Source: Clostridium_AM sp900759715 (lineage in GTDB: Bacteria > Bacillota > Clostridia > Clostridiales > Clostridiaceae). From it: a stretch of 64,000 nucleotides of DNA. Both the position numbers and the translations under genes were made by a program. The notes beneath the pieces were generated by a model that worked only from the letters and a program-made list of their open reading frames with translations, was not told the origin of the DNA and ran no database searches. Each line of letters begins with the position of its first letter. Positions within the stretch are counted from its first letter, which is position 1. The stretch lies in contig CAAEXF010000054.1 of assembly GCA_900759715.1 (NCBI GenBank), forward strand, positions 62,001-126,000, written 5' to 3'. Below, in pieces: positions 1 to 8,313 of the stretch.

Positions 1-118
1 GGGTTCTCTGCTTTTCTTAAAGTTGGGGATAAGTGGCGCTACGACCCTGGATAACGGCTTCTAAGCTTCAGATGGAGTTTAGAACTCCACCTGAATCCAA
101 GAATCCTGTTTATATGGT
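1..118 (+). mobile_element. IS200/IS605 right-end-like (omega-RNA-like) sequence, copy A
   Basis: A strong hairpin at 67-95 (arms TTCAGATGGAGTT and AACTCCACCTGAA, one mismatch) is followed by a tail reading AATCCAAGAATCCTGTTTAT. This layout resembles the 3' ends of clostridial tnpB elements, where the end hairpin also forms the guide RNA scaffold. The same tail recurs at about 56350 (plus) and in shorter form at about 32870 (minus). No tnpB reading frame is recognisable in the preceding 60 bases, so this is either the end of an element lying left of the window or a solo relic. The family assignment is from pattern memory; an unrelated structured RNA is possible. Confidence 0.4.
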
Positions 119-199
119 TTTGCAAAATCTCTACCTTCAAAGGCAGGCACAGATATCTTTAACGGCTAAGCTGGACTTACTAGCAATTATAAGAATATA

Positions 200-231
200 A
201 ATATTTTTTCGGCCGGCCATATTCTTATGAA
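200..231. repeat. AT hairpin enclosing the 8-mer GGCCGGCC
   Basis: Inverted arms TAAGAATAT and ATATTCTTA surround an AT-rich stretch and the GC-only palindrome GGCCGGCC. It lies just beyond the SAM riboswitch terminator, where the regulated gene would be expected. No function is assigned. Confidence 0.5.
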
Positions 232-240
232 GTGCAAAAT

Positions 241-266
241 TAAAAGCCCGAGGAAAACCTCGAGCT
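241..266 (-). terminator. Terminator of the SAM riboswitch
   Basis: On the minus strand the stem AGCTCGAGG / CCTCGGGCT with a TTTT loop is followed by TTTTAATTTTG. It lies directly downstream of the riboswitch aptamer and fits a SAM-induced transcription terminator. Confidence 0.8.
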
Positions 267-269
267 TGA

Positions 270-388
270 AACCCATCGTTATCCTCATCTCTCAGCCTTC
301 GCTGCTGGAATTGGCACCAATGTATTATATAAAATAATACTGGTTGCCGGGCTTCATAGGGCCAGTCCCTCCGCCTCTCTTGATAAGT
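270..388 (-). promoter_or_regulatory. SAM-I (S-box) riboswitch
   Basis: Read on the minus strand, the conserved S-box elements occur in order: CTTATCAAGAGAGGCGGAGG, then GGACTGGCCC, then TGAAGCCCGGCAACC, then GGTGCCAATTCC, then a final GCTGAGAGATGAGGATAACG. These are the hallmark joining regions of the SAM-I aptamer (P1-P2-P3-P4). A rho-independent terminator follows immediately. The usual targets are methionine/cysteine synthesis or transport genes. None follows within the remaining 240 bases on this strand, so the target is either beyond the window edge or lost. Confidence 0.9.
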
Positions 389-543
389 AAGAATTGTTAT
401 TCAATTTATTAATTTACATTATAATAATATAAAAGCTGCATGTCAATACTTTTTTATCCGATGCTTCCGAGCGATTAACAGACTAAATTCCATAATAAAA
501 GCTGTGTGACATCAGTCATACAGCTTTGTTTAGACTTGTATAA

Positions 544-2241
544 TTATAGCTTAAAGTTATTAACATCCTCCATCATTTCTTTAGTTAAAGTATTAAGTGA
601 GCATGCTGAATCAGCTACCTGCTGTGAAGCAGCATTCATTTCTTCTGTTGAAGCAGCAATTTCTTCTGTTGAAGCGGATACTTCCTCAGCTACAGAGGAT
701 GAACTATGCATTTTCTGTAAAATGACATCTTTATCATTATTTATATTTGATGCAGAGAAGTTAATAACCTGTATTTTAGGAATAACCTCTTCTACTGCAT
801 CTATAATTTTTTTAAAGGATTCTATAGATGTATTTATAACGGTAACTTGATTGTTTAATTCACCGCTCATAATATCCGTACTTCTTAACATATCACTTGA
901 TTCTTGTGAAATGTTAGCTATAAGGTTAGTTATATTTTTAGATGAAACTTGAGATTCTTCTGCAAGTTTTCTAATCTCTTCAGCAACTACAGAAAAGCCT
1001 CTTCCTGACTCTCCAGCTCTTGCAGCCTCAATAGCAGCATTTAAAGCAAGTAGGTTAGTTTGCTCTGCAATACCATTTATAACATTTGTTATTTGATTTA
1101 TTTGAATGATATTTTTACCCATGTGTGAGATTTTTACGGCAAAATCCTTAAAAGAATTATTTATTCTAGTTACAGATTCTACGAGGCTTTGTAAATCTTT
1201 ATGGTTTTCATTCGCCATAGAATTTATATCATTAGAATTGGAATGTATATCTTCTATAGATTTAACCATTGTTTCAAGCTCTGAACTAAATTTATTTAAT
1301 ACATTTGTAATCTCTAATAAATCATCAACTTGAGATGCTACTCCGACAGAAGTCTGTTGTATCGCAGCAGAAATATTTTCTGATGAACTGGCCATTTCTT
1401 CCGATACCGTCGATAACGAAATAGATCTCTCTTCGATAATTTGAGATTTTTCATGAATACTTTTTATTAGTAATGAAATACTTTCAATTGTTTTAGATAA
1501 AGAAACCTTCATAATTCCAAATTCGCTTTTTGAGTCCCCTTCTATCTTCTCAGTAAAGTCTCCAGTAGAAACTCGTGCCATATAATCAATTATTTCTTTT
1601 GAGGAAACTTTGATAAATGAAATTACTAAAATTGAAATTAGTAAAAATGTTATTATGACAGCTATGTTCATAATAATAAAACTTCTTACACTCCTATCAT
1701 AAACTTTATCATTATTTGTATCAGTTTTTGCTGCCAAATCAACATTATAATCTCTTAATCCTTTAAGAGTAGTTTCAATTGATTCACCTATGCTCTCAAG
1801 TTTTTTAGTATTCTCATCTGAAAGTTTTTCACCTTTAGCTAATGAAGGCTCAACTTTTTTCCACAAATTCATATAATCAGAATAGTCTTTTTGAAATTTA
1901 TCAAGTCCTTCCTTATCAGCAGTATCTAATTCAGTGGCTAAATAGCTTTTTAATGTGGTTTGAATCTTTGCATCATACTCACTAATCTTTAAGTCATAAT
2001 CATTACTGTAGTTAGTGCCTAATTTATTAACATTAACTCTAACAGCAAAAAAGTCTGCTCTTAGTGACCCTATATAGGATATTGGCATAGTCATATTGTG
2101 ATACATATCCTTTGTATTATCGTTGACTTCTTTTATATCAAAATATCCTAAACAACCTGTTGTTAAAGAAAAAACAATAGCTAAAATTGACATTAACATT
2201 ATTATTGTAGATATTTTGAATTCTTTCAAAGTTTTATTCAT
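544..2241 (-). CDS. Methyl-accepting chemotaxis protein (4HB-type sensor)
   Basis: This is a chemoreceptor that passes a ligand signal to CheA/CheW. Its 565 residues contain an N-terminal TM segment (about 11-33), a helical extracytoplasmic domain of about 150 residues like the four-helix-bundle 4HB_MCP class, a second TM (about 187-210), a HAMP linker, and a long coiled-coil signalling domain. The highly conserved hairpin tip is present (EQTNLLALNAAIEAARAGE). The C-terminus has no CheR-tethering pentapeptide. The start is supported by AAGGGG a few bases upstream of the ATG. It stands alone with no che genes nearby. The ligand cannot be told from sequence. Confidence 0.93.
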   Translation of the reverse strand: MNKTLKEFKISTIIMLMSILAIVFSLTTGCLGYFDIKEVNDNTKDMYHNMTMPISYIGSLRADFFAVRVNVNKLGTNYSNDYDLKISEYDAKIQTTLKSYLATELDTADKEGLDKFQKDYSDYMNLWKKVEPSLAKGEKLSDENTKKLESIGESIETTLKGLRDYNVDLAAKTDTNNDKVYDRSVRSFIIMNIAVIITFLLISILVISFIKVSSKEIIDYMARVSTGDFTEKIEGDSKSEFGIMKVSLSKTIESISLLIKSIHEKSQIIEERSISLSTVSEEMASSSENISAAIQQTSVGVASQVDDLLEITNVLNKFSSELETMVKSIEDIHSNSNDINSMANENHKDLQSLVESVTRINNSFKDFAVKISHMGKNIIQINQITNVINGIAEQTNLLALNAAIEAARAGESGRGFSVVAEEIRKLAEESQVSSKNITNLIANISQESSDMLRSTDIMSGELNNQVTVINTSIESFKKIIDAVEEVIPKIQVINFSASNINNDKDVILQKMHSSSSVAEEVSASTEEIAASTEEMNAASQQVADSACSLNTLTKEMMEDVNNFKL

Positions 2242-2627
2242 TGAATTATCCCCTTCTATATAAAATAATTATAATAGTTATAAATATTTATAATACCACT
2301 TTTATTTATCGTAATATAAAAATGAATCTTTATTAAATTAGAACGTCAAATTTGTAAAAAGACTGACTTTTTTGTTATGTAATTATCAATAACAACCTCT
2401 ATCCATCCTATGATCATGATTAACTACTGTTTTTAATATAAATTCTATAGCTCTATTATATAAGTCAAATATAAATTTTACATAAATTAATCCTTAAATA
2501 ATTCTTAAATAATTACTATTAAGCCCCTAAGAAAATACTAAATGTTTTAATATAAAAGACTCTCCTCATATCCTGAGGAGAGTCTTTTATATTGTAATCA
2601 TAACTATCTACTTAGATTAAGTTTTAA
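2242..2627. other. Intergenic region, chemoreceptor to ddl
   Basis: AT-rich spacer that must hold the chemoreceptor promoter region and the ddl terminator. A short minus-strand open stretch near 2385-2490 without a start codon looks like chance or a relic. Nothing else was recognised. Confidence 0.6.
2554..2588 (-). terminator. Terminator downstream of ddl
   Basis: Perfect 15-bp inverted repeat (arm AAAAGACTCTCCTCA, 5-base loop) with an A/T run on each side, so it can work in both directions. It lies 40 bp past the ddl stop codon. Confidence 0.85.
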
Positions 2628-3530
2628 TTATCTTACTTCTTTTAATGAAATTTCTGTTATTTGATCCAATAATTCAGTAAATGACATGTTTACAGCCTTA
2701 GCACTCTTAGGGAAAAGACTATTTTTAGTCATTCCTGGAAGTGTATTAAGTTCAAGTATATACGGTACTCCATCTTTTATTATCATATCAACTCTTACAT
2801 ATACACTACACTTTAAAACCTTCCAGCAATCTAATGCCATCTCTTCTATTTTCTTTTGAAGTCCTTCTTCAAACTGAACTATAATTTCATCTGAACCACC
2901 ATCAGCATACTTAGCTGTGTAATCAAAGAACTCTGCCTTTGGCTTTATAGCAATTATAGGCATCATTTTTCCATCTAGTATACAGCAAGTTATTTCATCA
3001 CCTTTTATATATTTTTCTATCATAACCTCTGTATCATAATCTAATGCCAGTCTTACTGCACTTTCTATGTCTTCTTTTTTCTTAATTAAATTTGTTGCTA
3101 CACTTGAGCCACCACTATTAGGCTTCACAAACACAGGGTATCCCATTTTATCTATATAATCATAGTCTATTTCTTCAACACTTCTTACACATGCCCAATC
3201 TGCAGTATTAATTCCTGTTGATCTTAACACCTTTTTAGTTATATCCTTATTCATACATACACCGCTGGTCAAAGGTCCACAACCTGTGTATGGAACATCC
3301 ATTGTTTCAAGTACAGCTTGAATTATACCATCTTCTCCAAACTTACCATGAAGCGCAATAAATGCAACATCTATATCTTTAGCTTTATCTATTATGTCAT
3401 CTTTTCTATCTATAACAATAGGAACAACCTCATATTTATTCTTATCAAAATAGTTTACTATTTCCCTTCCTGAATTCAAAGACACTTCTCTCTCGGAAGA
3501 TATGCCTCCCATAATAACTCCTATCTTCAT
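2628..3530 (-). CDS. ddl: D-alanine--D-alanine ligase
   Basis: An ATP-grasp ligase that joins two D-alanines for peptidoglycan precursor synthesis in the cytosol. The protein has 300 residues, typical of the short DdlB-type enzymes. The N-terminus shows the family pattern GGISSEREVSLNSG. The ATP-grasp core carries ALHGKFGEDG, PVFVKPNSGGSSVA and the metal/substrate end LELNTLPGMT. The start ATG is preceded by GGAGG at good spacing. It is a single-gene unit with its own terminator, diverging from the thiamine operon. Confidence 0.96.
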   Translation of the reverse strand: MKIGVIMGGISSEREVSLNSGREIVNYFDKNKYEVVPIVIDRKDDIIDKAKDIDVAFIALHGKFGEDGIIQAVLETMDVPYTGCGPLTSGVCMNKDITKKVLRSTGINTADWACVRSVEEIDYDYIDKMGYPVFVKPNSGGSSVATNLIKKKEDIESAVRLALDYDTEVMIEKYIKGDEITCCILDGKMMPIIAIKPKAEFFDYTAKYADGGSDEIIVQFEEGLQKKIEEMALDCWKVLKCSVYVRVDMIIKDGVPYILELNTLPGMTKNSLFPKSAKAVNMSFTELLDQITEISLKEVR

Positions 3531-3705
3531 TTCTTATTCCTCCACCAATTATTTTTGTTCTTCTTAATTATATTCTATACATTTGAGGAAATAATGAAAG
3601 TACCACTCATTATATTTTTTATGATGTAAGTGGTTTTCTACATATGGAGTTTCCTATTGATAATTTTATTTATTGTAGTAAAATATTTAGTATAAAACTA
3701 AATAT

Positions 3706-3797
3706 TTTTGTGGGGGTGCCTAAAAATAGGCTGAGAGGAGTTTTACTCTAACCCTTTGAACCTGATCCAGCTAGAACTGGCGTAGGGAAGCAGCTAT
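3706..3797 (+). promoter_or_regulatory. TPP (THI-box) riboswitch
   Basis: The sequence contains GGGGTGCC, GGCTGAGAGGA, ACCCTTTGAACCTGATC and CTGGCGTAGGGAAGC in order, the core of the thiamine pyrophosphate aptamer. It lies upstream of thiD-thiM-thiE on the same strand and is followed by a terminator hairpin, so it should switch off transcription when TPP is abundant. Confidence 0.97.
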
Positions 3798-3817
3798 AAT
3801 ATAATTAGACAAACCTG

Positions 3818-3848
3818 GTGTATTGCTTTTCTGCAATACACTTTTTTT
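3818..3848 (+). terminator. TPP riboswitch attenuator terminator
   Basis: Stem GTGTATTGC / GCAATACAC with a TTTTCT loop followed by seven T residues, about 20 bp past the aptamer. Confidence 0.9.
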
Positions 3849-3967
3849 AATTTATTAATCTAATAAATAATTACATAGATTTAAATCACGATTTTATATT
3901 ACAAAATCGCGCTTTAAAAGCCTTATTTTACCCATTAAGCAGGCATCCAAAATCTTAAGTAGATATC

Positions 3968-4075
3968 CCAAATCTTTGATTTGGTGATAGTCACTTACAC
4001 AGAGTGTTGATTTTGTGATGATCGCTTACTCAGCGAGTACTCATTCGACGAAAGGAGAAGGAGTTTCATTTAATT
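3968..4075 (+). repeat. Dispersed intergenic repeat R3, copy 1
   Basis: The segment including TCGCTTACTCAGCGAGTAC and TTCGACGAAAGGAGAAGG recurs at 31233-31318 on the opposite strand with few differences. The two copies also share an AAATCT..GATTTG hairpin upstream. This copy lies in the thi operon leader, between the riboswitch terminator and thiD. Confidence 0.75.
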
Positions 4076-4121
4076 AAAATTATATTGTACTTAAGTATTA
4101 TTTTTGAACAGAGGTGTTTAT

Positions 4122-4925
4122 ATGAAAAAGGTATTAACAATTGCAGGTTCTGATAGCTGCGGTGGTGCAGGTATACAGGCAGATTTAAAAACTATGAGTG
4201 CCCTTGGTGTTTATGGAATGAGTGTAATTACGGCGGTAACTGCTCAAAATACTATAGGCGTTCAAAATGTGATGGAGGTGTCTAAAGAACTTATAGAAGC
4301 CCAGATAAGGTCAATATTTGATGACATAGAAGTAGATGCTGTGAAAATAGGAATGGTCTCTAATATAGAGATTATAAAAATAATAAAGGATTTGCTCATA
4401 GAATATAATGCAAAAAATGTAGTTGTAGATCCTGTGATGGTTTCAAAAAGTGGATATTTTTTACTTAAACCTGAGGCACAGGAAGCCATAAAAGACTTAA
4501 TATCTATAGCAGATGTTGTGACTCCAAATATTCCTGAAGCTGAAGTCTTAACAGGCATGAAAATAGAAGATTCTGATGCTATGAAGGAAGCGGCATTAAT
4601 AATTAAAAGATTAGGTGTCAAAAATGTACTTATGAAAGGCGGACATAGATGTAACGATGCCAATGATATACTACTATGTGAGTCTGATTTTTTAACCTTA
4701 AAAGGTCATAGAATAAATACGCAAAATACCCATGGAACTGGCTGCACCTTATCCTCTGCAATAGCATCTCATTTGGCAAAAAACAATGATATAAAAAAGT
4801 CTATTGAATTATCAAAAGACTATATAACAAAGGCAATAGAAAATTCTTTCTCTATTGGCCATGGTGTTGGGCCTGTTGGGCATTTTGTAGAAGTTTATAA
4901 AAAAGCTGATATTTCTTATGAATAA
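4122..4925 (+). CDS. thiD: Hydroxymethylpyrimidine/phosphomethylpyrimidine kinase
   Basis: Phosphorylates HMP and then HMP-P to give HMP-PP, the pyrimidine half of thiamine. It is a 267-residue ribokinase-fold protein. The N-terminal motif LTIAGSDSCGGAGIQADLK and the C-terminal NTHGTGCTLSSAIAS anion hole are both intact. I place the start at ATG 4122, with AGAGGTG 8 bases upstream; an in-frame TTG at 4104 would add six residues but lacks a ribosome site. First gene of thiD-thiM-thiE under a TPP riboswitch. Confidence 0.96.
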   Translation: MKKVLTIAGSDSCGGAGIQADLKTMSALGVYGMSVITAVTAQNTIGVQNVMEVSKELIEAQIRSIFDDIEVDAVKIGMVSNIEIIKIIKDLLIEYNAKNVVVDPVMVSKSGYFLLKPEAQEAIKDLISIADVVTPNIPEAEVLTGMKIEDSDAMKEAALIIKRLGVKNVLMKGGHRCNDANDILLCESDFLTLKGHRINTQNTHGTGCTLSSAIASHLAKNNDIKKSIELSKDYITKAIENSFSIGHGVGPVGHFVEVYKKADISYE

Positions 4926-4959
4926 AATTAAATATTTTTATATTTAGGAGGAGTTAAAT

Positions 4960-5784
4960 ATGATTACTAATTCAGATAATTCAAGTTATAGCAATAAGGT
5001 CTGCGAGGTTTTAAATGATTTAAGAAAAAAGGTTCCTCTAGTGCAGTGTATAACTAATTATGTAACTATAAATGATTGTGCCAATATACTTTTAGCCTAT
5101 GGTGCTTCCCCTGCTATGTGTGAAGCCTATGATGAGGTCTTTGATTTTACAAAAATTTCATCAGCCCTTTATATAAACGTTGGAACATTAACTAAAGAAC
5201 AAGAAGAAGCTGCTGTACTTGCAGCTATATCTGCTAAAGTTAACAATACTCCTGTAGTACTAGATCCAGTAGCCTGTGCTGCCATTCCAAGAAAAAATTC
5301 AGTAATCAAGAGAATCTTGGAACTTGGTAGAGTAGATATTATCAAAGGAAATATCGGAGAAATAAAATTCTTAGCGGGAGATGCCTGTGAGGTTCGTGGA
5401 GTAGATTCTCTTGATAGTGGTGAAGGGGCTCTAAAATCTTGTGTAGCATTAGCACAAAAATATAATTGTGTTGTTGCAGCTACAGGAAAAGATGATTTTA
5501 TAACAGATGGAAATCGCAGTGCTATTATCCAGAACGGTACAGAGATGCTTACAAAAATAACTGGTGCTGGCTGTATGGTTGGTGCCCTTTGCGCTGCAAC
5601 AGCTGGAGTGCATGAAGACAAGCTTATATCTACTGTATGTGCAATTCTTTCAATGAATTTAGCTGGTGAGGAAGCATATGAAATGTGCAGACTTCCTGGA
5701 AGCTTCAGAGTTAAATTAATTGACTGTATCTATACTTTATCTGAGGAAAAGATTAAGAAAGAAGGTAGTATAATATGGCAGTAG
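4960..5784 (+). CDS. thiM: Hydroxyethylthiazole kinase
   Basis: Phosphorylates 4-methyl-5-(2-hydroxyethyl)thiazole, a salvage route to the thiazole half of thiamine. The 274 residues show the family blocks VQCITNYVTINDCAN, PVVLDPVACAA, GNIGEIKFL and TGAGCMVGALCA. An AGGAGGAG site precedes the ATG. The gene overlaps thiE by 10 bases, which points to translational coupling. Together with thiD and thiE it suggests salvage of HMP and thiazole; no thiC, thiG or thiH is in the window. Confidence 0.97.
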   Translation: MITNSDNSSYSNKVCEVLNDLRKKVPLVQCITNYVTINDCANILLAYGASPAMCEAYDEVFDFTKISSALYINVGTLTKEQEEAAVLAAISAKVNNTPVVLDPVACAAIPRKNSVIKRILELGRVDIIKGNIGEIKFLAGDACEVRGVDSLDSGEGALKSCVALAQKYNCVVAATGKDDFITDGNRSAIIQNGTEMLTKITGAGCMVGALCAATAGVHEDKLISTVCAILSMNLAGEEAYEMCRLPGSFRVKLIDCIYTLSEEKIKKEGSIIWQ

Positions 5785-6392
5785 ACTATAGCTTATACCT
5801 TATTACTGATAGAAATTTTTTAAAAGGAAGAAGCCTTAAAACCGTTGTAGAAGAAGCAATTCTAGGAGGCTCCTCTATTGTTCAAGTAAGAGAAAAAAAT
5901 ATATCTACAAGAGAGTTTTATAGAGTAGCATTAGAAGTAAAAGAAATAACTAACTATTATAAAGTTCCTCTAATAATTAATGACAGAATAGATATTGCAC
6001 AAGCAATTGATGCAGATGGTGTTCACTTAGGACAAGATGACATGCATTTATCTATTGCTAGAAAAATACTTGGCAAAAACAAAATTATTGGCATATCTGC
6101 AGGTAACTTAAAAGAGGCGCTAGAAGCACAGCAAGATGGAGCAGATTACTTAGGCATCGGCTCTATATTCTTTACAGGAACTAAAAAAGATATAGATGTT
6201 CCTATAGGAGTTGACGGCTTAAGAGAAATTTACAGTAAAATAAATATACCTGCTGTAGCTATAGGTGGCATAAACGAATCAAACTTTAGAGAAGTACTAT
6301 CAACAGGTGTTGATGGGATCTCTGTAATATCAGCAATTCTTGATAAGAAGGATATTAAAGCCGCCGCTAAAGTATTAAAGCTATGTAGATAA
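5775..6392 (+). CDS. thiE: Thiamine-phosphate synthase
   Basis: Couples HMP-PP with thiazole phosphate to give thiamine monophosphate. The protein has 205 residues and a TIM-barrel fold. Motifs seen are VQVREKN near residue 37, INDRIDIA, GVHLGQDD, YLGIGSIFFTGTK and AIGGI. The ATG lies inside the end of thiM, and the ribosome site GAAGG is in thiM. Last gene of the TPP-riboswitch operon. Confidence 0.97.
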   Translation: MAVDYSLYLITDRNFLKGRSLKTVVEEAILGGSSIVQVREKNISTREFYRVALEVKEITNYYKVPLIINDRIDIAQAIDADGVHLGQDDMHLSIARKILGKNKIIGISAGNLKEALEAQQDGADYLGIGSIFFTGTKKDIDVPIGVDGLREIYSKINIPAVAIGGINESNFREVLSTGVDGISVISAILDKKDIKAAAKVLKLCR

Positions 6393-6466
6393 AAAACCTG
6401 AGTGTTTGACTTATTAGCGTATTCATAGGGGTACCTTGATTAAGTCAATTATCGAAGTTATATATC

Positions 6467-6728
6467 TATAGGGTTCCTAACTAGAAAGTTAACTTATATA
6501 GAGGGATATGCTTCCAAAGCTGAAGTAGATTTAAAAGCTTTGTGCAAGTCTTAGTGAAGAGTTTTAAAAGAACCTTAGAACTTTAGAGTTGTTTGAGCAC
6601 AGCAAGTTCTCGAAAGTTCTTAGGTTCTCTTAGAACACAATCTTTAGAGTGGCTAAAAGTTTTTAACGTGCTGAAGCTTGGAAACATATCCGGTTGTATA
6701 AGTTAACTTTCGGTCAAATAACCCTATA
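6467..6728. repeat. Long inverted-repeat (MITE-like) element R1, copy 1
   Basis: A 262-bp segment between thiE and the ATC-hydrolase-like gene. The outer ends are inverted copies (TATAGGGTT...AACCCTATA, then GAAAGTTAACTTATA...TATAAGTTAACTTTC, then a GGATATG..TTCCAA block). Nested inside is a second hairpin with 20-bp arms (AGAACCTTAGAACTTTAGAG and its near-complement). It has no coding capacity. A shorter copy with homologous ends lies at about 40180-40303. It may also act as a transcription terminator between the converging genes. Confidence 0.8.
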
Positions 6729-6735
6729 ACTTCTA

Positions 6736-7194
6736 TTACTTATCTTTTGGTTTAACAATAAATCTGCAGCAGTTGTCTCCGCTGGTTTTACATAACGGTC
6801 TTTCAAACTCTGCATTAAAAGCTTTATACAATATATCGTCTATTTCACAATATATAGCTCCTATATCTTCCGCACCTAGCTCTTTCCACATATCATGCAT
6901 TGGACAATATGTTATATCTTCAGGATTATTTGGATCTCTTTCCCAGGAAATGCCTGGCATGTCTCTTACTTTTACATATGTTTCAAGATTTATTCCCAAT
7001 CCTTTTTCTCTAGTCTCTTCATACATTGAATTTACCCTTGCTTCTGCAAATTTACTTATCGACGTCCTTACAGCTTCTTTTCCTTTCTCCTCATCTAACC
7101 TATCAATCATCTCTTTAGCCATGAAATAATAAAGTTCTGCCATGAGTTTAGCCATTCTTCCCACTGGCTCATCGGTACTTCTTATTTTGCTCAT
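6736..7194 (-). CDS. L-2-amino-thiazoline-4-carboxylic acid hydrolase-like protein
   Basis: A 152-residue soluble protein that looks like the ATC hydrolase family (PF14196 type). Its conserved C-terminal half carries YCPMHDMWKELG, an acidic stretch AIYCEIDD, and FERPLCKTSGDNCCRF. The founding member hydrolyses a cyclic cysteine precursor, but most clostridial members have no proven substrate. An AAAGGAGG-type site lies before the ATG. It is close to proC on the same strand (108 bp gap), which may be chance. Family assignment is from motif memory. Confidence 0.75.
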   Translation of the reverse strand: MSKIRSTDEPVGRMAKLMAELYYFMAKEMIDRLDEEKGKEAVRTSISKFAEARVNSMYEETREKGLGINLETYVKVRDMPGISWERDPNNPEDITYCPMHDMWKELGAEDIGAIYCEIDDILYKAFNAEFERPLCKTSGDNCCRFIVKPKDK

Positions 7195-7302
7195 TTTAAC
7201 TCCTCCTTTAACTATTTTATCAGGTATATTTACCTAGAATTGTGTAGAATTAAAAGTTTCATATACATATAACTTAAACTATTCTTTGTGTTTTCTATTT
7301 AG

Positions 7303-8142
7303 TTAATCTGCTTTCTTTCCCACTTCTTCCATACGTATTTTACCTGCCTCGATTGCATTCATTACAATTCCTCTAAATCCTCCTTGCTCTAATGCTCTTA
7401 CTCCTGCAATAGTAGAACCTCCAGGTGAACAAACCTTATCTTTCAATTTTCCTGGATGATCACCAGTTTCAAGTACCATTTTAGCAGCCCCCATAACAGT
7501 TTGTGCTGCCAAAGTTTGAGCCATATCACGTGTAAGTCCCATTTCTACGCCACCATCAGCCATAGCTTCAATTAGCATATAGATGTACGCAGGTCCACAT
7601 CCACTTACGGAGGTTATAGGATCAATTAAAGCTTCTGGAACTAAGTATGCAACACCTAATGCCTTAAATATGTATAAGGCTATCTCTCCATGCTGCTGAA
7701 CTGCATTTTTTCCTAAAGCCAATCCTGATGCACCTATATTAACCAGCATCGGAGTGTTAGGAATAACTCTCACTACTGGAACCTGTTCTAAGTATTTTTC
7801 AATAGTAGAAGTCTTAGCGCCTCCTACTATTGATATTATCATATGTCTTTCATCCCATTTGCAATTGTTTATACTCTCTAAAACTTCCTTTAGGGATTGA
7901 GGCTTTACAGCTAATATTATAATATCACAATTATTTATTAAGTAATCATATCCTGTGCTTCTATCACTGCTGGAATTGACTATACAAAGATTTTCTTTTA
8001 GATATTCCAATCTTGAATTTAAGATATCCATTACATAGATATCTTCAGTACTGCACAACCCAGCATTAATTATCCCTTTAATTATGGCCTCACCCATCTG
8101 GCCTCCACCTATAAATCCAAATTTTTTGCCTAGCTTACTCAT
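7303..8142 (-). CDS. proC: Pyrroline-5-carboxylate reductase
   Basis: Reduces 1-pyrroline-5-carboxylate to proline with NAD(P)H. The 279 residues contain the Rossmann motif FGFIGGGQMGEA at the start and the family signature in the C-terminal half (TVMGAAKMV ... LKDKVCSPGGSTIAG). I choose ATG 8142, which has AGGGGGA 7-8 bases upstream, over an in-frame codon 36 bases further up. proA and proB are not nearby. Confidence 0.96.
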   Translation of the reverse strand: MSKLGKKFGFIGGGQMGEAIIKGIINAGLCSTEDIYVMDILNSRLEYLKENLCIVNSSSDRSTGYDYLINNCDIIILAVKPQSLKEVLESINNCKWDERHMIISIVGGAKTSTIEKYLEQVPVVRVIPNTPMLVNIGASGLALGKNAVQQHGEIALYIFKALGVAYLVPEALIDPITSVSGCGPAYIYMLIEAMADGGVEMGLTRDMAQTLAAQTVMGAAKMVLETGDHPGKLKDKVCSPGGSTIAGVRALEQGGFRGIVMNAIEAGKIRMEEVGKKAD

Positions 8143-8242
8143 TTTAATTCCCCCTAAAACGTTTATTTTCTGAATCATACAATAATCTTATGCTTTTGTA
8201 TATATTTTTATATACATATTAATAATATTTTTGTTTTATTAC

Positions 8243-8271
8243 TTTACAAATTTAGTACGCTAAAGTATAAT
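8243..8271 (+). promoter_or_regulatory. Vegetative (sigma-A) promoter of the ABC binding protein
   Basis: TTTACA (8243-8248) and TATAAT (8266-8271) with a 17-base spacer, ending 43 bases before the start codon. Confidence 0.75.
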
Positions 8272-8313
8272 AAGTACTGTAATAAATCTAAAATTGTTTG
8301 GGGGTTAATAAAA

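Noticed and set aside
1..60. C-terminal end of a protein running in from the left (for example frame 1, ending DKWRYDPG)
   Set aside because: No frame shows TnpB or other known C-terminal residues and the stretch is too short.
506..850. Plus-strand open frame over the first chemoreceptor
   Set aside because: It is the complement of the conserved signalling domain, with no ribosome site; the minus-strand gene explains it fully.
2385..2490. Minus-strand peptide ending VVNHDHRMDRGCY
   Set aside because: It has no start codon and no ribosome site; the His/Cys-rich end is suggestive but too short to assign.
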